Below, one piece after another: positions 41,850 to 53,547 of a DNA stretch of 64,000 bases. Origin of the DNA: Polia nebulosa (lineage: Eukaryota > Arthropoda > Insecta > Lepidoptera > Noctuidae). Location: NCBI GenBank assembly GCA_951329385.1, contig OX589612.1:16256437-16320436 (forward strand), read 5' to 3'. The first letter of the stretch is position 1. Each line of letters starts with the position of its first letter. The position numbers and the translations under genes are program-made. The notes beneath the pieces were generated by a model. That model saw only the letters and a program-made list of their open reading frames with translations. It was not told the DNA's origin and ran no database searches.

Positions 41850-42132
41850 ACTAAAATTAGAGAATCACTGTCTTTTACTAAAAGGCAGTGCGAGAAAAGG
41901 ACGGCTATAGCTATGAACTAAGTTAGAGATGTCAAACTAGTTTACGCCTTGCGCATCACCGTGTTTTTAATCGACATGTTTTTACGTGTACACTTAATTT
42001 GTATTGAAATATTAGTTCAACTAAATTTGACAGCTCTAATTTACGTCCGTCTCTTTCTTGTTTTATTAGAGAGAAAAAGATAGGAATAGCTTAAATTACG
42101 TTTAGTTCGTACAAAACAGAATCCGCACCAGT
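41850..42132. mobile_element. ~300-bp MITE, copy 2
   Basis: Colinear with 16097-16411, including gctatagctatgaactaagt and cgtccgtctctttcttgttt. The right end complement reads ggtgcggattctg. Confidence 0.75.
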
Positions 42133-42254
42133 ATCAACCCACCTTGGTGAGATAGAACAACTATGATTCTGAATAAAAATGATGCGCACGCCACTTTTAG
42201 GAGATTAAACACCAGATTGCTAACGTCATAAAGATCGAATAAGCAGACCATGAG

Positions 42255-42415
42255 TCTTGGTGCCAGGGTCGCGGATGTGTTCGGAAGAGTTACCTTGCTC
42301 TGGCACAGGCAACTGATGGACACGGGTGGAGTTTAGTCAGTAAGAGTCTGACACGCCTCCCGCTCTCGGTGGATATGTGATATGTTACTTGATGACCCAC
42401 CCAAAACAAAAGTTT
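42255..42415 (+). repeat. Poly(A) retroposon family copy
   Basis: gagtttagtcagtaagagtctg, then cacgcctcccgctc and an A-rich end cacccaaaacaaaa. More diverged than the other copies. Confidence 0.6.
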
Positions 42416-42448
42416 GCAGAGATTTTAATCTTTTAAACGTATATAACG

Positions 42449-42793
42449 CTCGTGGCTAAAGTAATAACAGCCGCACGGGTCGATCCATCAGGTTAAGCTT
42501 AGCTTGTCGGGGTTGGTCCATGGATGACCATCTTTACATACCGAGACTCCTCCGTGCCTCAGAAGGCACGTTAAGCCTTTGGTTCCGGCTGTCAATCGTG
42601 GATCTTTAACAGTCGTTACATCAGAAGCCCGAAAGTCTGACAACCAGTCTTACCAAGGGGTATCGTATTATCCAGTAACTGGGTTGTGAAGGTCAGATAG
42701 GCAGTCGCTCCATGTAAAATAATGATATTCAGCTGCATCCGGTTAGACTGGAAGCCGACCTCAAGATAGTTGGGAAAAGGCGCGGGCAGATTG
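42449..42793 (+). mobile_element. 5S rRNA-derived SINE, second copy
   Basis: It aligns with 26130-26504: gatccatcaggttaagctta, gtccatggatgaccatc (the C box has lost tggg), accgagactcctccgtgcct. It ends ctcaagatagttgggaaaag. tataacg flanks both ends (42442 and 42794). Confidence 0.8.
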
Positions 42794-43398
42794 TATAACG
42801 TATCGTAAAGTTGCTTGTAAAATGGGCATACTCATGCGTAAAATTATAACGGTTGTAAAAAGACAGTCTCCGAAGCCGAAAGCCACATAATCTACCCATT
42901 ATTTGGATCATTTCTTTCCACAAGACCTGGGTTCATACTTGGGGCACTGGTTCTGAAGATATTGAAGGTCAAAGTAGTTATTTTTTTTACTTATTTCGTG
43001 AAAATGAATTCCAAGTGTTATTACTAAACTCTTTTCCAAACATACATTACCTGAATTTTCGATATTCTTTTTTAAATTTACGAAATTACACATTTGCAAG
43101 AACAAAAACGCAATGAATATCAAACGTATCCGACAAGTACCTACGCAGCTTAGAGCGAAGGGGCGCGGCTTAACTCCACTTGCCTGGGTTCGCGTTACAT
43201 TGCGCGCAATAATAAATAGTTTTTTTTTATCGTACCAAAAAATAAAAGTCGTTTCCCAGCAATAATTTTTGCGCAAAGCTACTTTGTTAGATGTACAGTA
43301 TGCGGAGTTGACGGCTATGTGATGTGTCTTTTTACACCCTGTACATTTAGAGACGAGAGCAAAGTTTTTCAAGAAGTAATTTTTCTTTTTTTTTCCAG

Positions 43399-46300
43399 AA
43401 GCCAACTGAACTCGTCGTGGACACTAGACATGTCCCGTTTCTACGCTTGCTTTTGTTAAAGTATTAATAATTTGCGACCGGGACAGGCGCGGACAATGGG
43501 ACGCCATAATGTCTTTAACACAGAGTTCATTGTTACGTAGCAGCCGATGCTTTAAGTATATTATGTGGGCGGTTATGTTTATGATAGATATTAAAGGAAT
43601 GTCTTTTGAGTCTTGTAAACAGAGATTTATGATCTCTCGTGTTGGTATTGTGATATTTGTAAAATACTTGGCTGGGTGATGGAGATATACGTACCTAGTC
43701 TATACTAGGGTCGTATAATAAGTAATCGCTTTCCAGCCATTCGTTGGTTTTGGCGATCAGCCTGAAGTCTGATATAAATTATTCTCTCTTCTCCTTTAAA
43801 ATATTAGTTACTGAAAAAATACTCGGTTTTTTCTCTCCTGCTGGCATCTTTTCAGCTATTTATTTGACTTGCTGTTCGTTTTGCGCCTCCACCACTTGTT
43901 ATACACGGGGACGTGCTACTTGCTACTTGCTACTTACAAATAATAGTCGCGTGCGAGTGTTAGTATAGTATTTATTCGTATGAAATTACTTTATTACATT
44001 ATTACCTGCACCGCTATAGGGTTTTTGGCTATGAACCCTCGCGGGCGTCCCCAGAACACCCTATCAAAGTTTCAATCTGATCAATGGTTTCAAAGTCTGA
44101 AACGGGACAGTTTTTGTGTTTTAAATTCAGGGTGTAACGGAAAGGTGTGGTCATATTTTAGGAACTGTATCTGCCCATCGATATGAACAACTTTGTTCAA
44201 CAAAACATGAGGAAATTTAAAAAAAAAAATTACCTCTCATACAAATATTGATCAGCTGATGATGACTTTGTATGGAAAGTCCTATTTTTTTTTGGGAAAA
44301 TTCAGTTTTTTCTTAGAAACAGTTGTTCATATCCATGGGCAGAACCGGTTCCTAAAATATGACCACACCTTTCCGTTACACCCTGTATATGGATTACGCC
44401 TATCGGCTTGACAGGTGTCCTTTTTCTATCTGACAAACTCTTCCTATAGTAATCATTATCTTGTGTAAGTTGTTATTCCTAAACAGGAAATATAAGAATT
44501 TCTGTCTTAAGCCAAATGGCACTTCTTCGGAACATTATTGGTGAGGCCATCGGCAGTGAATGTAAATTCAGACGTATCTGTTATTGTACTATTCTTTGCT
44601 TTGGTAGGTAATTCCAATATTAAGTACACTATCACAGTATGAGTTATAGGAAAATAGCTCTTACTTGAGTGAAAATATTAGCCGGTTTAGGCTGATTGCC
44701 CAAAAGGTACTTACTTAAATATCAACGCAGTTTTATCCATCTGTCATAATAGTAAATATGCCATCTAGACCTAAAGAAACAGTTATTTAAATCTATCATA
44801 AACATGAGCGCGTTTAAATAAATAAATTATCAATATATTTGGTTCCTAAAAGAATTATATGGAAGATTTATTTTGCATTGTTATTAAATTATTTATCAGA
44901 AACAAATAATAATTAAATGTAATGGTTTTTTGCATGACACATAATACTAAACCTTCCATTAAACGATAATAACAAATTTAAATAGTAATAAATAAGCTTT
45001 GTATGCACTGACTGAATATTAGGATTAAGAAAAAAAAAACTGGGAACTTTCCGGAGTTCAAGTTTTTTGAAAGATTTTACGTACGATATTATCTATTGCG
45101 TGTTTGTTTTTAGGTAAATTCTTTAGTGGTAAAAAAATTGTTATGAAATTGTAAATAAAAATATTAACTTTATTGCCACTACTGTGTGACTTTTTTTAAA
45201 TTCTTCTTTTTTCATCTATTTACCCGACTTTGCCAGAAGGACGGTAATGTTTTTTTTTAATGCAATTGACATTTAACCATTTTTTTTTATGCTAATGTAT
45301 TTATTCTTATGAAATATTGGCAATTCAATTCTTATGCCATGTAATTCATGAAATCTTTACCTTTCTAACACAAAAAGGTTTTAAAACCTTATTTTTAACC
45401 GACCAAAAAAAGGAGGAGGTTCTCAAGTCGACGTGTATGTTTTCTTACCTAATATGGTCAGTGTGTACCCAGTTTTAGGTATATAGACCCAATGTGGCTT
45501 GTAGGTCAATTAGATTCCTCTTAACACTACGCATTTTATATCTGCGTACGTAAGGCGTCGCTTGTTAGTGGATGTAGATTATTTGACAAATAATATTAAA
45601 ATATAATATCTTAAATGAGTATTTGCAGTGTTAAAGACGCAAATAGCGGTTTTAATTCAGAATTCGTTAATTATGTTCAACATGTAATAAAAAGAACCGG
45701 CCAAGTGCGTGTCGGACTTCGGACATTTAGGGTTCCGTACCAAATGAGAGAATTTCAAAGAAAAAATCTGATTTATCAATATATTGGTATTTGTTAGTAA
45801 AATATACGTAATAGAAACATTATAAAAAAAATTCAAGTTCATAGATCAATGGAAACTTAAAAATTCTTCGGAACAAATTTTTGTGACAGACGACGGACAG
45901 ACGGACACGTGAGTGATAGCAATAAGGTTAACTAATTTAATACGTGATAAAACATTTTTTACAATACTTTCTCGAGTCTCGATAACCTACCATCCATTAA
46001 CAAGGCAACTATATAATAATATAAATAAAAAAATAGATGTAGGATTTTATTAACCAAATTGTATTTAATTGCTTTTATTTTTAATACTCCATGCGCCATC
46101 TTGATGACGTAACAAACCGCCGAAGTAAAACCAGAAAGGTTTATAAGTTATAATGAATTTATAATAAATAATAAAAAAAAACATGAACAATTTTATAATA
46201 TGTGATGTCTCCTAGCAAAATGATTAACATTAATTATAACTGTGACGTTGATTTGAATCTTTAAAGCCAAATGTTTTCAGTAGTTATGTGGATATTGTTT

Positions 46301-49300
46301 GAAAGTGTCTCTGTACATTTGTGTGCTTGAAGTATAAATAAATAAATATTCTGAGGTATGTATTTCCATAAGATGAAATTCGATTTCTGAGTTAGGTATT
46401 CAATTTGCCTGTTTGTTTTAATGGGCAAGCTTTTTTCTCCCATTTTCACACATGTCATTGTGCTGTCGGGGATCAGAGGAATCGGAGGGAGTCATTTACA
46501 GGCACTTTTAAATAATATTCACAGTAAAATAATTACCTAAATAAACACTGCCATTCCTGTATAGGTAGGTAGTAGATAATCCCACAGCGGAACAAAATAG
46601 CAGAATTTTACACACACATTTCGTTACCTGTTCGTATTGGTATCGATACGTAAAATAATATCGACGTTTAATCGCTTATTATATCGACTCTCGATAAAAT
46701 CAATAAATATCCTGTTGCGTTATTTATCGATGTGACGAAGTATCGAGATTAAAAACACAGCAGGATATTAATTGATATCGATATAATTATAATAAATATT
46801 ATTTTTAACCTTTTCGCTAGACATGTATACTATATACATAAGGTTTGTATATTAATAAAATAATGTGATTATTTCCATTTTTAATGAAGTTATAAAGTAT
46901 ATTACCAAAATAATCGTCACATTTAATGTTTAAGTTAATTATTTATAAACGTGAAAATATCGCTTTATTTTAATGCTTTGTGTGGAAAATGAAGTTCATT
47001 AAATATCTCAAGAAATGTTGATAGATGAAGGTAGCTGTAAAAGTTACGCGAATTATAATTTTACATGTTCTGGTTGAAAGCCATTAAAGATACATGTTTC
47101 AGATATTTATTCGTTATATTACCTGGTGGTTAAAACTGTCAATTGTACACTTAAGTCGGCAGTTATTTTTATCTATCGACATTTCAATACGTTATGCGTT
47201 AGGTATTAACCCAATATTTTGTAACAAATCTCATGATTATTTTGTGATTATTCACCCTTAATAGTAAGCAATATTTTTTTTTGTAATAATTGTTAATTTT
47301 TTTTTAACAATCTAGTCTCTTTTTTTTGTTTATTTACGACCGTAATGTATTATCGCGACTATGATTCGTCTTCATTGTATTTTAAGATTAAACTAGTTGG
47401 ACTTAGACAAATGAGATTTTTATAGGTTAGTTTTTTATCGTTTTGTGTTTATGGGCTGCCCAAGAAGATAAGTGAATATTGTATATCCAAAAATATTATG
47501 AAGCTAAAAAGAATCTCGATTAAAATATGTTTGGTTGTATGTAAGGTAAGTAAAAGTTTTGGATAAAAATATTAAAAAAAAATGGTCTGAAAACCTAACG
47601 TATGGGCGCCCTTTACCTTCGGTTGTACACATACTTATTTTTCCCTTTTGTATTTTTTTATATTTAAACATCGATTAAACATGTGTTATCCAAAGATCTT
47701 TGTATCGAAATATATTTAATTTGAACTATACTGCCGACATCAGTTGTAAATGTGGCTAATCAGAGAAAGCACCGATTGCAAAAAAGACTTGAAAGTATTC
47801 GAAAAACATTTAAAAAAATAAGAAAATGGTGAATGATATATGATAATAATAATAATGATACAGGAGTAATTTTTTTAAATTATTTCTGTATTATCTCAAC
47901 TGAATAAATTCTTGTAATCAAAATCAATTATTTATAACTAAAACGTTATATATAATATTGTTTTTAAATTCTAGAATTTATGCCAACAAAATTAGTATTA
48001 CCACGTTTTGATATAAATAGTGTTGTCCACTATATCGATATTATAATACTTTTTATTTGAAAAATTCTAGTTTTAAAACTATTATGCAACAGAAAGAACT
48101 GAATGTATATTGCTTTTTCATATAATTGTGTATATTAATGTAAACGTATTATGAACAAACTTTGTGTAATGTCTGCTTGTTTGTAACCTTTTTTCGAAAA
48201 TGTAACGAAGATGGTTGTTTATGTCTTTACGAGATGAAGGCATTGTTTTAAAATCATATCCACCGATCAACTTTAACTTTCGCGAGTTTCTCAATCGTGT
48301 CTTCCTGAAAGAAATAAACACCAATCTCAAATCCTAAGTATTAACCAACATTCCGTTGATTTTAACCACTGAACCAATCTCATATCGGTAGTTTCGATAA
48401 CTCGCTAGGTGAACAAATAACTATCGATAAGTGACGCGACACATCACTACACAACATTTACCTTGGTCAATTGATATTAATAAAATTATTATCGAGAATA
48501 CGTAAAGTAATAATTGGCGTTGTATAACCTAATAAATTGTATATCTCAATAAATTTGTTGATCGAGAAATACGCTAGGATAAGATTATATAAAAATTGTA
48601 TTTAATAAAATCCCCAAAACAATACACAACGGGTTTAGGAACGTAGATTTTGCTAAAATTGATATTTAAAATGCATTTTATATTAAAATTACGCTTGTAT
48701 TGTTCGAAATTGTATTGTTTATTCACTTTTACTGTTGCGATGTACGAGCTAATATTTTTTGGGCTCTATAACTCGTTTTGGCACTTCTTAGCTTTCAAAT
48801 TCATGAATATTTTCACGATTCTCACATCTTTTCTGTTCATCATGTACTTGGGAAACATATCAGGAACCAATTATGTCATTCTTGGATAACGGTTGAAACA
48901 AATGTACAAAATCATAACATGCATCTCACTAGAAGCAAAGTGCATGATGGTCAGAAAAGTAATTCGATATAACATCTAAAATATGCTTGTGTATAGGTGC
49001 CATGGACTAGACAATATTATCCAAAAATCACGTACGTAGAGTCCTACATAAATCACGCCTTCTCTTCGGTGATTTTCCACACTACCCAAGCATCTAGCTC
49101 ACTAATACACTAGGCAATGCTTACAATAACCAATGTTTTAATGAAATATTAGCCACCCAACCTTGTATCCAGCTACTGTTCTATAAACTATGTTATTATT
49201 TCATTGTAAATCTAAATTATTGTCTAATATTAAATTGCATTATGTGAATTATCTCAATACTTAATTATTTTATGTAAATATATCTGAATAAAGAAACATT

Positions 49301-49310
49301 TGAATGAACT
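43399..49310 (+). other. Possible gek 3'UTR exon and AT-rich downstream DNA
   Basis: A strong acceptor (ttctttttttttccag) ends at 43398 and would pair with the donor just after the gek stop. Downstream DNA is AT-rich, without a convincing ORF, and has few transposons (a MITE at 44128-44385 and an LINE-type fragment at 45390-45830). An AATAAA near 49287 followed by T/GT-rich DNA is a candidate poly(A) site; AATAAA near 44818 and 45155 are earlier options. Whether one long UTR spans this is unproven. Confidence 0.35.
44128..44385. mobile_element. CAGGGTGTAAC-family MITE, copy at 44.1 kb
   Basis: cagggtgtaacggaaaggtg at the left and its complement at the right. Inner arms gtcatattttaggaact and tctgccca. 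Confidence 0.87.
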
Positions 49311-51984
49311 TTTTGTTTCATTGTCCTACATGAACTACATCCATCACATCAGTCACTGTTGGTATAGGCAGCCCCTTTCGTTTGTCATACTTCACGGTTC
49401 AGTGCATCTCTAATATTCAGGCTCATATTACTTACTAGCCAGCTGCTTCTGCCAGCAGCTTCACCCGCGTGAAATTACCACTTCTCCCACTCTAAATTAT
49501 AGCCTACTAGCACTTCGGCCGCGACACCGTCCGCGTGGGTTTCGAAAATATCTATAGTACCCACAATAACGTTTTTTTTTTTTTTGGGGTGGGAAATCAT
49601 CAAATGAAATCTCCCTCTCTGGGTGAAGCGGGAGGGCGTGTCAGACACTTACATAACTCTGAGGCGCGCGTGGAACACTACGCGCCGTCGATTTTCGGGC
49701 TTGGTGCTGATCGGACAGCGCGCTACCCACTACTCGCCATCCGCAGGCCCGGGTAATTAATAATGTAGCTTCCTATTGGGGAAAATTTTCAAAATTGGTT
49801 CAGTAGTTCCAGAGATTACTTCCTACAAACAAACTCACAAACTTATAATATTAGTATCTTTATATGGATAATATAAAATTGAAATTCGGCACAGAGATAG
49901 ATTATATATAGCCTGGAACTATCTCTGTTATTTTAATATTATATCATATTTTTTTCTGCATAGTGGTCGCCCAAGATACAAAAATAACCGTTTTCCATAC
50001 AAAATCAATATTTTTATCAGCCATTAACCCGAGGTAGGCTAGTAGGCTTAAAGCCTATAGGAAGAGAAAATCATGAGTTCTGTAGAAAAAGTTGATTAAT
50101 CGCTATTTAGAACGATATGCGCCCATGTTTCCTCGGTTTCCATTTATTTTTTTGAGTACCTTATGTCGGCATTTGCCGTCTTACAATAAATTATGATCCC
50201 ACAAAAATGGTGCGGAATTGGTTCCCCTATTTCCTACGTCGCACGCGGTCGTTCTCGGTCGTTACAACAAGTGTTGAAGAACGCGACCTTTTTTCCCCAA
50301 ACTTTCACCTTTCGTTTCGAGTCTAGTTCAAGAGTCAGATAGGTTAAAGAAAAAGAGCTTTAATTATGTACGTCTACGACTTTTGAATGCACAAAATAAA
50401 CAACGAAAAAATTGAAAACTGTTTTGCAACGTATAATATTATACATTCTGCTTTTTTTTATTTTTTGTGGGGTGGGAAATCATGCAATGAGTTCTCTCGC
50501 TCTGAGTGGAGCGGGAGGGCGTGTCAGACTTTTACTGACTAAAACCCACCCCTGTTCCTTCCTTGCCTGAGTGGCCAGGGGCGCGGTAACTCTGTTTCGT
50601 ATTTATCCGCGACCCCTTGGCATGCATGCATCCGCCATGACATGCCCCGACAAGTGTTGCTGACATCTCTTTGAGGCGCGCGTGGAACACTACGCGCCGA
50701 TCGACTCTCGGGCCTGGTGCTAATCGGACGGCGAGCTACCCATTACTCGCCTTCCGCAGGCCCGCGCATACGGTGGCCGGAGATCGTCTCGCGACCCCCG
50801 ACGCCCAGGGCGTCTTCTGAGGCGGCTGCTGCTGGGGGCGTGAGGGCGACTCCGTTGAGTCTCCCTCACCCGTTCCGCCTCCTCCTTCGCGAGCATTCAC
50901 TCCGACACGAGACTGCTTCCCCTTCCCTCTCGCTCCGTACCATGGCCTGGACCAGGGCCGGGCGCGAGATATTGCTGCCGCCGATCATATACATTCTACC
51001 TGCAGTAACAAAAGACAGGCAATTGCATATCAGTTATGTCTATGCTGCCAGGAAAAAACAATAGATAGATGACATACACCACCACAGTAGCTTGACCTTG
51101 AAATAGGTAAGTAAGGAAAGCCGTCGGAGCCCCGTTCTATTCCGTTATGCAGGGTTTAAAGGAACCTAACCTGTCCGTGTCGGGCTGCTACGAGTTCCCG
51201 AACTCGCTTCGCTGGCTCTTGGACTATACTAAAAAAAAAGAAGAAAAAATTTCTTTACTCCTATACTAGATGCGGAACGAGGGATGATAGATTTTGAAAA
51301 AAAAATGACGCGTTCTTCAACACTGCTAAAGTGTGGAACAAAACATTTCCAGTCGTTAATAGTGTTAACGACGGGTTATTAACGAGCGGGAACAATGGCA
51401 TGGTATATCTCGTAAACTACTGGAGCACTAATTTTGAATTTTGGGTATTATTTTTTTATTGCAGAATACTTAATTTTCTATGTAGGTTTGTGAGGAAAGC
51501 GACAAGCTCCTCAAACTTGGAATCAACATTCAATGTCGTGGTCCTGCTGAAAGAGGCCTTTATTGCATTATAAATTAGACTACATATGACTAAAAAGTGT
51601 CTCAGCCGGCTTGGGCCTACAACGAACAGTAGGACAGATTTAGAACCATGAACCATGAGAACCATGCCTGCGCAAGATGGTGTTAAATTGAAACAGGGCA
51701 TTTACCATTTCATACGATACAATTACCTATTTAACTTTTGGGAGCGTTGGCGGAGGATTGTGGAAGTAAAACGAGGAGTCTTACTCGGATGGAGTTTTAT
51801 TATATACTAAATACACGCACATAATATAATCTTATACCCTAGTTTACATCGCTATCTTCCTCTATGTAGGTATGTCTATTCGACAGTGAATAGGTTACCT
51901 TCTAGGCAAGCGTGCTCCATCTCCGACTAAATCTTCGCTTACCATCAGGAGAGATATAATGTTAAAAATATATATATATATATA
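49311..51984. other. Intergenic, repeat-rich, no gene seen
   Basis: Between the convergent gek and cueball-like genes. Poly(A) retroposon copies at 49569-49756 and 50455-50995 (minus), a repeat with gcttcacccgcgtg near 49455, and a LINE 3' fragment at 51880-51960. No host ORF is supportable. Confidence 0.6.
50455..50995 (-). repeat. Longest copy of the poly(A) retroposon family
   Basis: Minus orientation (poly-T at its left). Beyond the shared 3' part it extends into a GC-rich 5' segment (about 50760-50990) absent from the other copies. That segment may be the end of the parent LINE coding region. Confidence 0.65.
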
Positions 51985-52430
51985 TTATTATTCTTTATTG
52001 TACACATAAACATATAAATAAAACACAAATTAACAGTTAGTTACAAAGGCAAGCTTAACCCAGCATTTGGGTTTTCTTACAGCAAACCTCAGGGTGAAAA
52101 ATACATTTGCATAAGTAGGTAGGTACATCTTAAGTGCACAACAAAAACTTAAAATACAATCTGTTACTTAAATAAACTAAACAAATATTTGATACATAAA
52201 CATACTAAATACTATGGGTATGGCTAACAAAGAAATCCTTTTACAAAACATATTACGGGTCATGCCGACAGGAAGTGTTCCCTTATTCCTCTCCTAAACA
52301 CCTCCAACGAAGGGCTAGCCCTAAGAGTGTGTGGAAGAGAGTTCCAAAGGCGTACAGCACGAACAGTAAAGGATCCACCGTAACAACTAGAGGAGTGGGG
52401 AGGGAACCGAAGGAGAATGAGATATATATA
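51985..52430 (-). pseudogene. CR1-type LINE 3' fragment
   Basis: Minus translation gives SFTVRAVRLWNSLPHTLRAS then LEVFRRGIREHFLSA and a stop, the standard LINE C-terminal pattern. A 3'UTR follows, ending at the TA repeat near 51975. Confidence 0.7.
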
Positions 52431-52622
52431 TGTAAATTCTACTGTTATGCCACATCTTCACACATTGAAGGCTTGTTGGTTTATGTGTTGACATTCACGT
52501 CATCCGGGTTTGTGCTAAGGTTGCCATGCGGCAGCTTGCTTAGCATATTCTTCAGGATTGTTTTTTCAGCGGGGTTCCATGTTTAAAGTTGGTTGTATTG
52601 TTACGTCGACCGTATTACTCTG

Positions 52623-52761
52623 GAACGTTCGAGAATGTGGTCGAAGTTTCCAGAAGTTTCCACTAGGTTCGAGAACATTCCATTGTGGTACTGTATAGAA
52701 GTTCATAGATGTTTCTAGAATATTCCAGTATAGGATAGTTCGACAATGTTCTGGAAACTTC
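52623..52761 (+). promoter_or_regulatory. Arrays of heat-shock elements (GAA/TTC pentamers)
   Basis: In a fixed 5-bp register from 52623 to 52680, ten of twelve pentamers match alternating nGAAn/nTTCn. Two further three-unit HSEs follow: TTCtaGAAtaTTC (52713-52725) and TTCtgGAAacTTC (52749-52761), plus an isolated TTC at 52739. This is the binding pattern of heat-shock factor trimers and lies just upstream of a TATA box. Confidence 0.82.
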
Positions 52762-52769
52762 CATGACCG

Positions 52770-52804
52770 TATAAATAGGCCGGACGGCGGGCGAGTGAGT
52801 CAGT
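52770..52804 (+). promoter_or_regulatory. LTR core promoter: TATA box and initiator
   Basis: TATAAATA at 52770-52777; arthropod initiator TCAGT at 52800-52804. The spacing from the TATA start to the initiator A is 32 nt, as in insect TATA promoters. The initiator lies inside the duplicated target, so a second TCAGT sits at 52927-52931. Confidence 0.75.
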
Positions 52805-52805
52805 C

Positions 52806-52917
52806 CTGGCTGGAGGCTTTAATAATTAGAGCCTTCACAGGCAAGCTCGGTTAAGCAGACGACAGCCTCCTAGGCTGACCTGCAAGACGTCACTCAAAAA
52901 AAAAAAAAAAAAAAAAA
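52806..52917 (+). mobile_element. Tiny poly(A) retroposon, copy A (90 nt + A22)
   Basis: A 90-nt body plus 22 A is bracketed by a perfect 15-bp duplication gcgagtgagtcagtc (52791-52805, 52918-52932). The 3' half carries a stem CAGCCT-cct-AGGCTG and cggttaagc. Copy B, at 58996-59061 on the minus strand, shares this half. Source RNA not recognised. Confidence 0.75.
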
Positions 52918-53154
52918 GCGAGTGAGTCAGTCTGTTTTCGACTACGAATGCGAACGGAAGCGAATACAAGCGATTACGAAGAGAATAGTGATTATTAGCG
53001 ATTTAGTGTTTGTGTAAATAAGTTGTTGAGTTAATAAAGAATATTTGGTTAATTAATTGGTGTAAAATAATTTATCCTATACCCAGCTCGTAACAGTATT
53101 TATGCACAATATGGGACCCCTCTCCCTTCCTATTACTGAGCTTGCTCTTTAAGA

Positions 53155-53160
53155 TTTAAT
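53155..53160 (-). terminator. Candidate poly(A) signal of the cueball-like gene
   Basis: ATTAAA on the minus strand, 66 nt downstream of the stop codon. No closer AATAAA is seen. Confidence 0.4.
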
Positions 53161-53225
53161 TTGATGTTTGCGTTTTGGCGTGGTTTCATCGTGGTAAGTA
53201 TTCTAAATCAGTCCGACCAATGATG

Positions 53226-53547
53226 TTATATCTCATTGAGAGTGCAACGGTTTTTTATATCCCTAATTGACTCCTCGCAGTTTTGGATCTGGGCCTGGGT
53301 ATGTTTAAGCTCTTCTTTAATAACTTGCTTCACTGCGCTGTACAGGTCTCGTAGTGCTTGTGGCGTCGTATTGTCAGCGTGGACACAAGAGTGTGTGCTA
53401 GCAATATCGCATCTTGCACCCTCGTAATCTGCTGTGCACTCACAAACCGGGTCGTCCTCCTCACTCAGGGAACAGACACCATTATTTAAACAATATTTAT
53501 GGCACTCGTCAACTTCGCACCTTTGTCCAGAGTAACCGGCTTTACAG
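53226..53547 (-). CDS. Cueball-like exon 5: EGF3 end, EGF4 and tail
   Basis: Acceptor ttgtttcag|ctgtaa. It encodes CKAGYSGQRCEVDECHKYC, then VCSLSEEDDPVCECTADYEG, and a C-terminal helical tail ending NRCTLNEI, TAA. Closely related to exon 4. Confidence 0.87.

Larger units (their letters stand above)
52599..53095 (+). mobile_element. Solo LTR with heat-shock-element promoter
   Basis: It begins tgttacg and ends cgtaaca, with a 4-bp duplication gtat (52595-52598, 53096-53099). Internal order: HSE arrays, TATA box (52770-52777), initiator TCAGT (52800-52804), AATAAA at 53033-53038. No internal retroviral region remains, so it is a solo LTR. The terminal repeat and duplication size suit Gypsy-type elements. 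A small poly(A) retroposon is inserted in it. Confidence 0.8.

Noticed and set aside
42908..43405. 165-residue minus-strand ORF
   Set aside because: AT-rich, Lys/Asn/Cys-heavy with no domain, and it runs across the strong plus-strand acceptor at 43398. Judged a chance frame.
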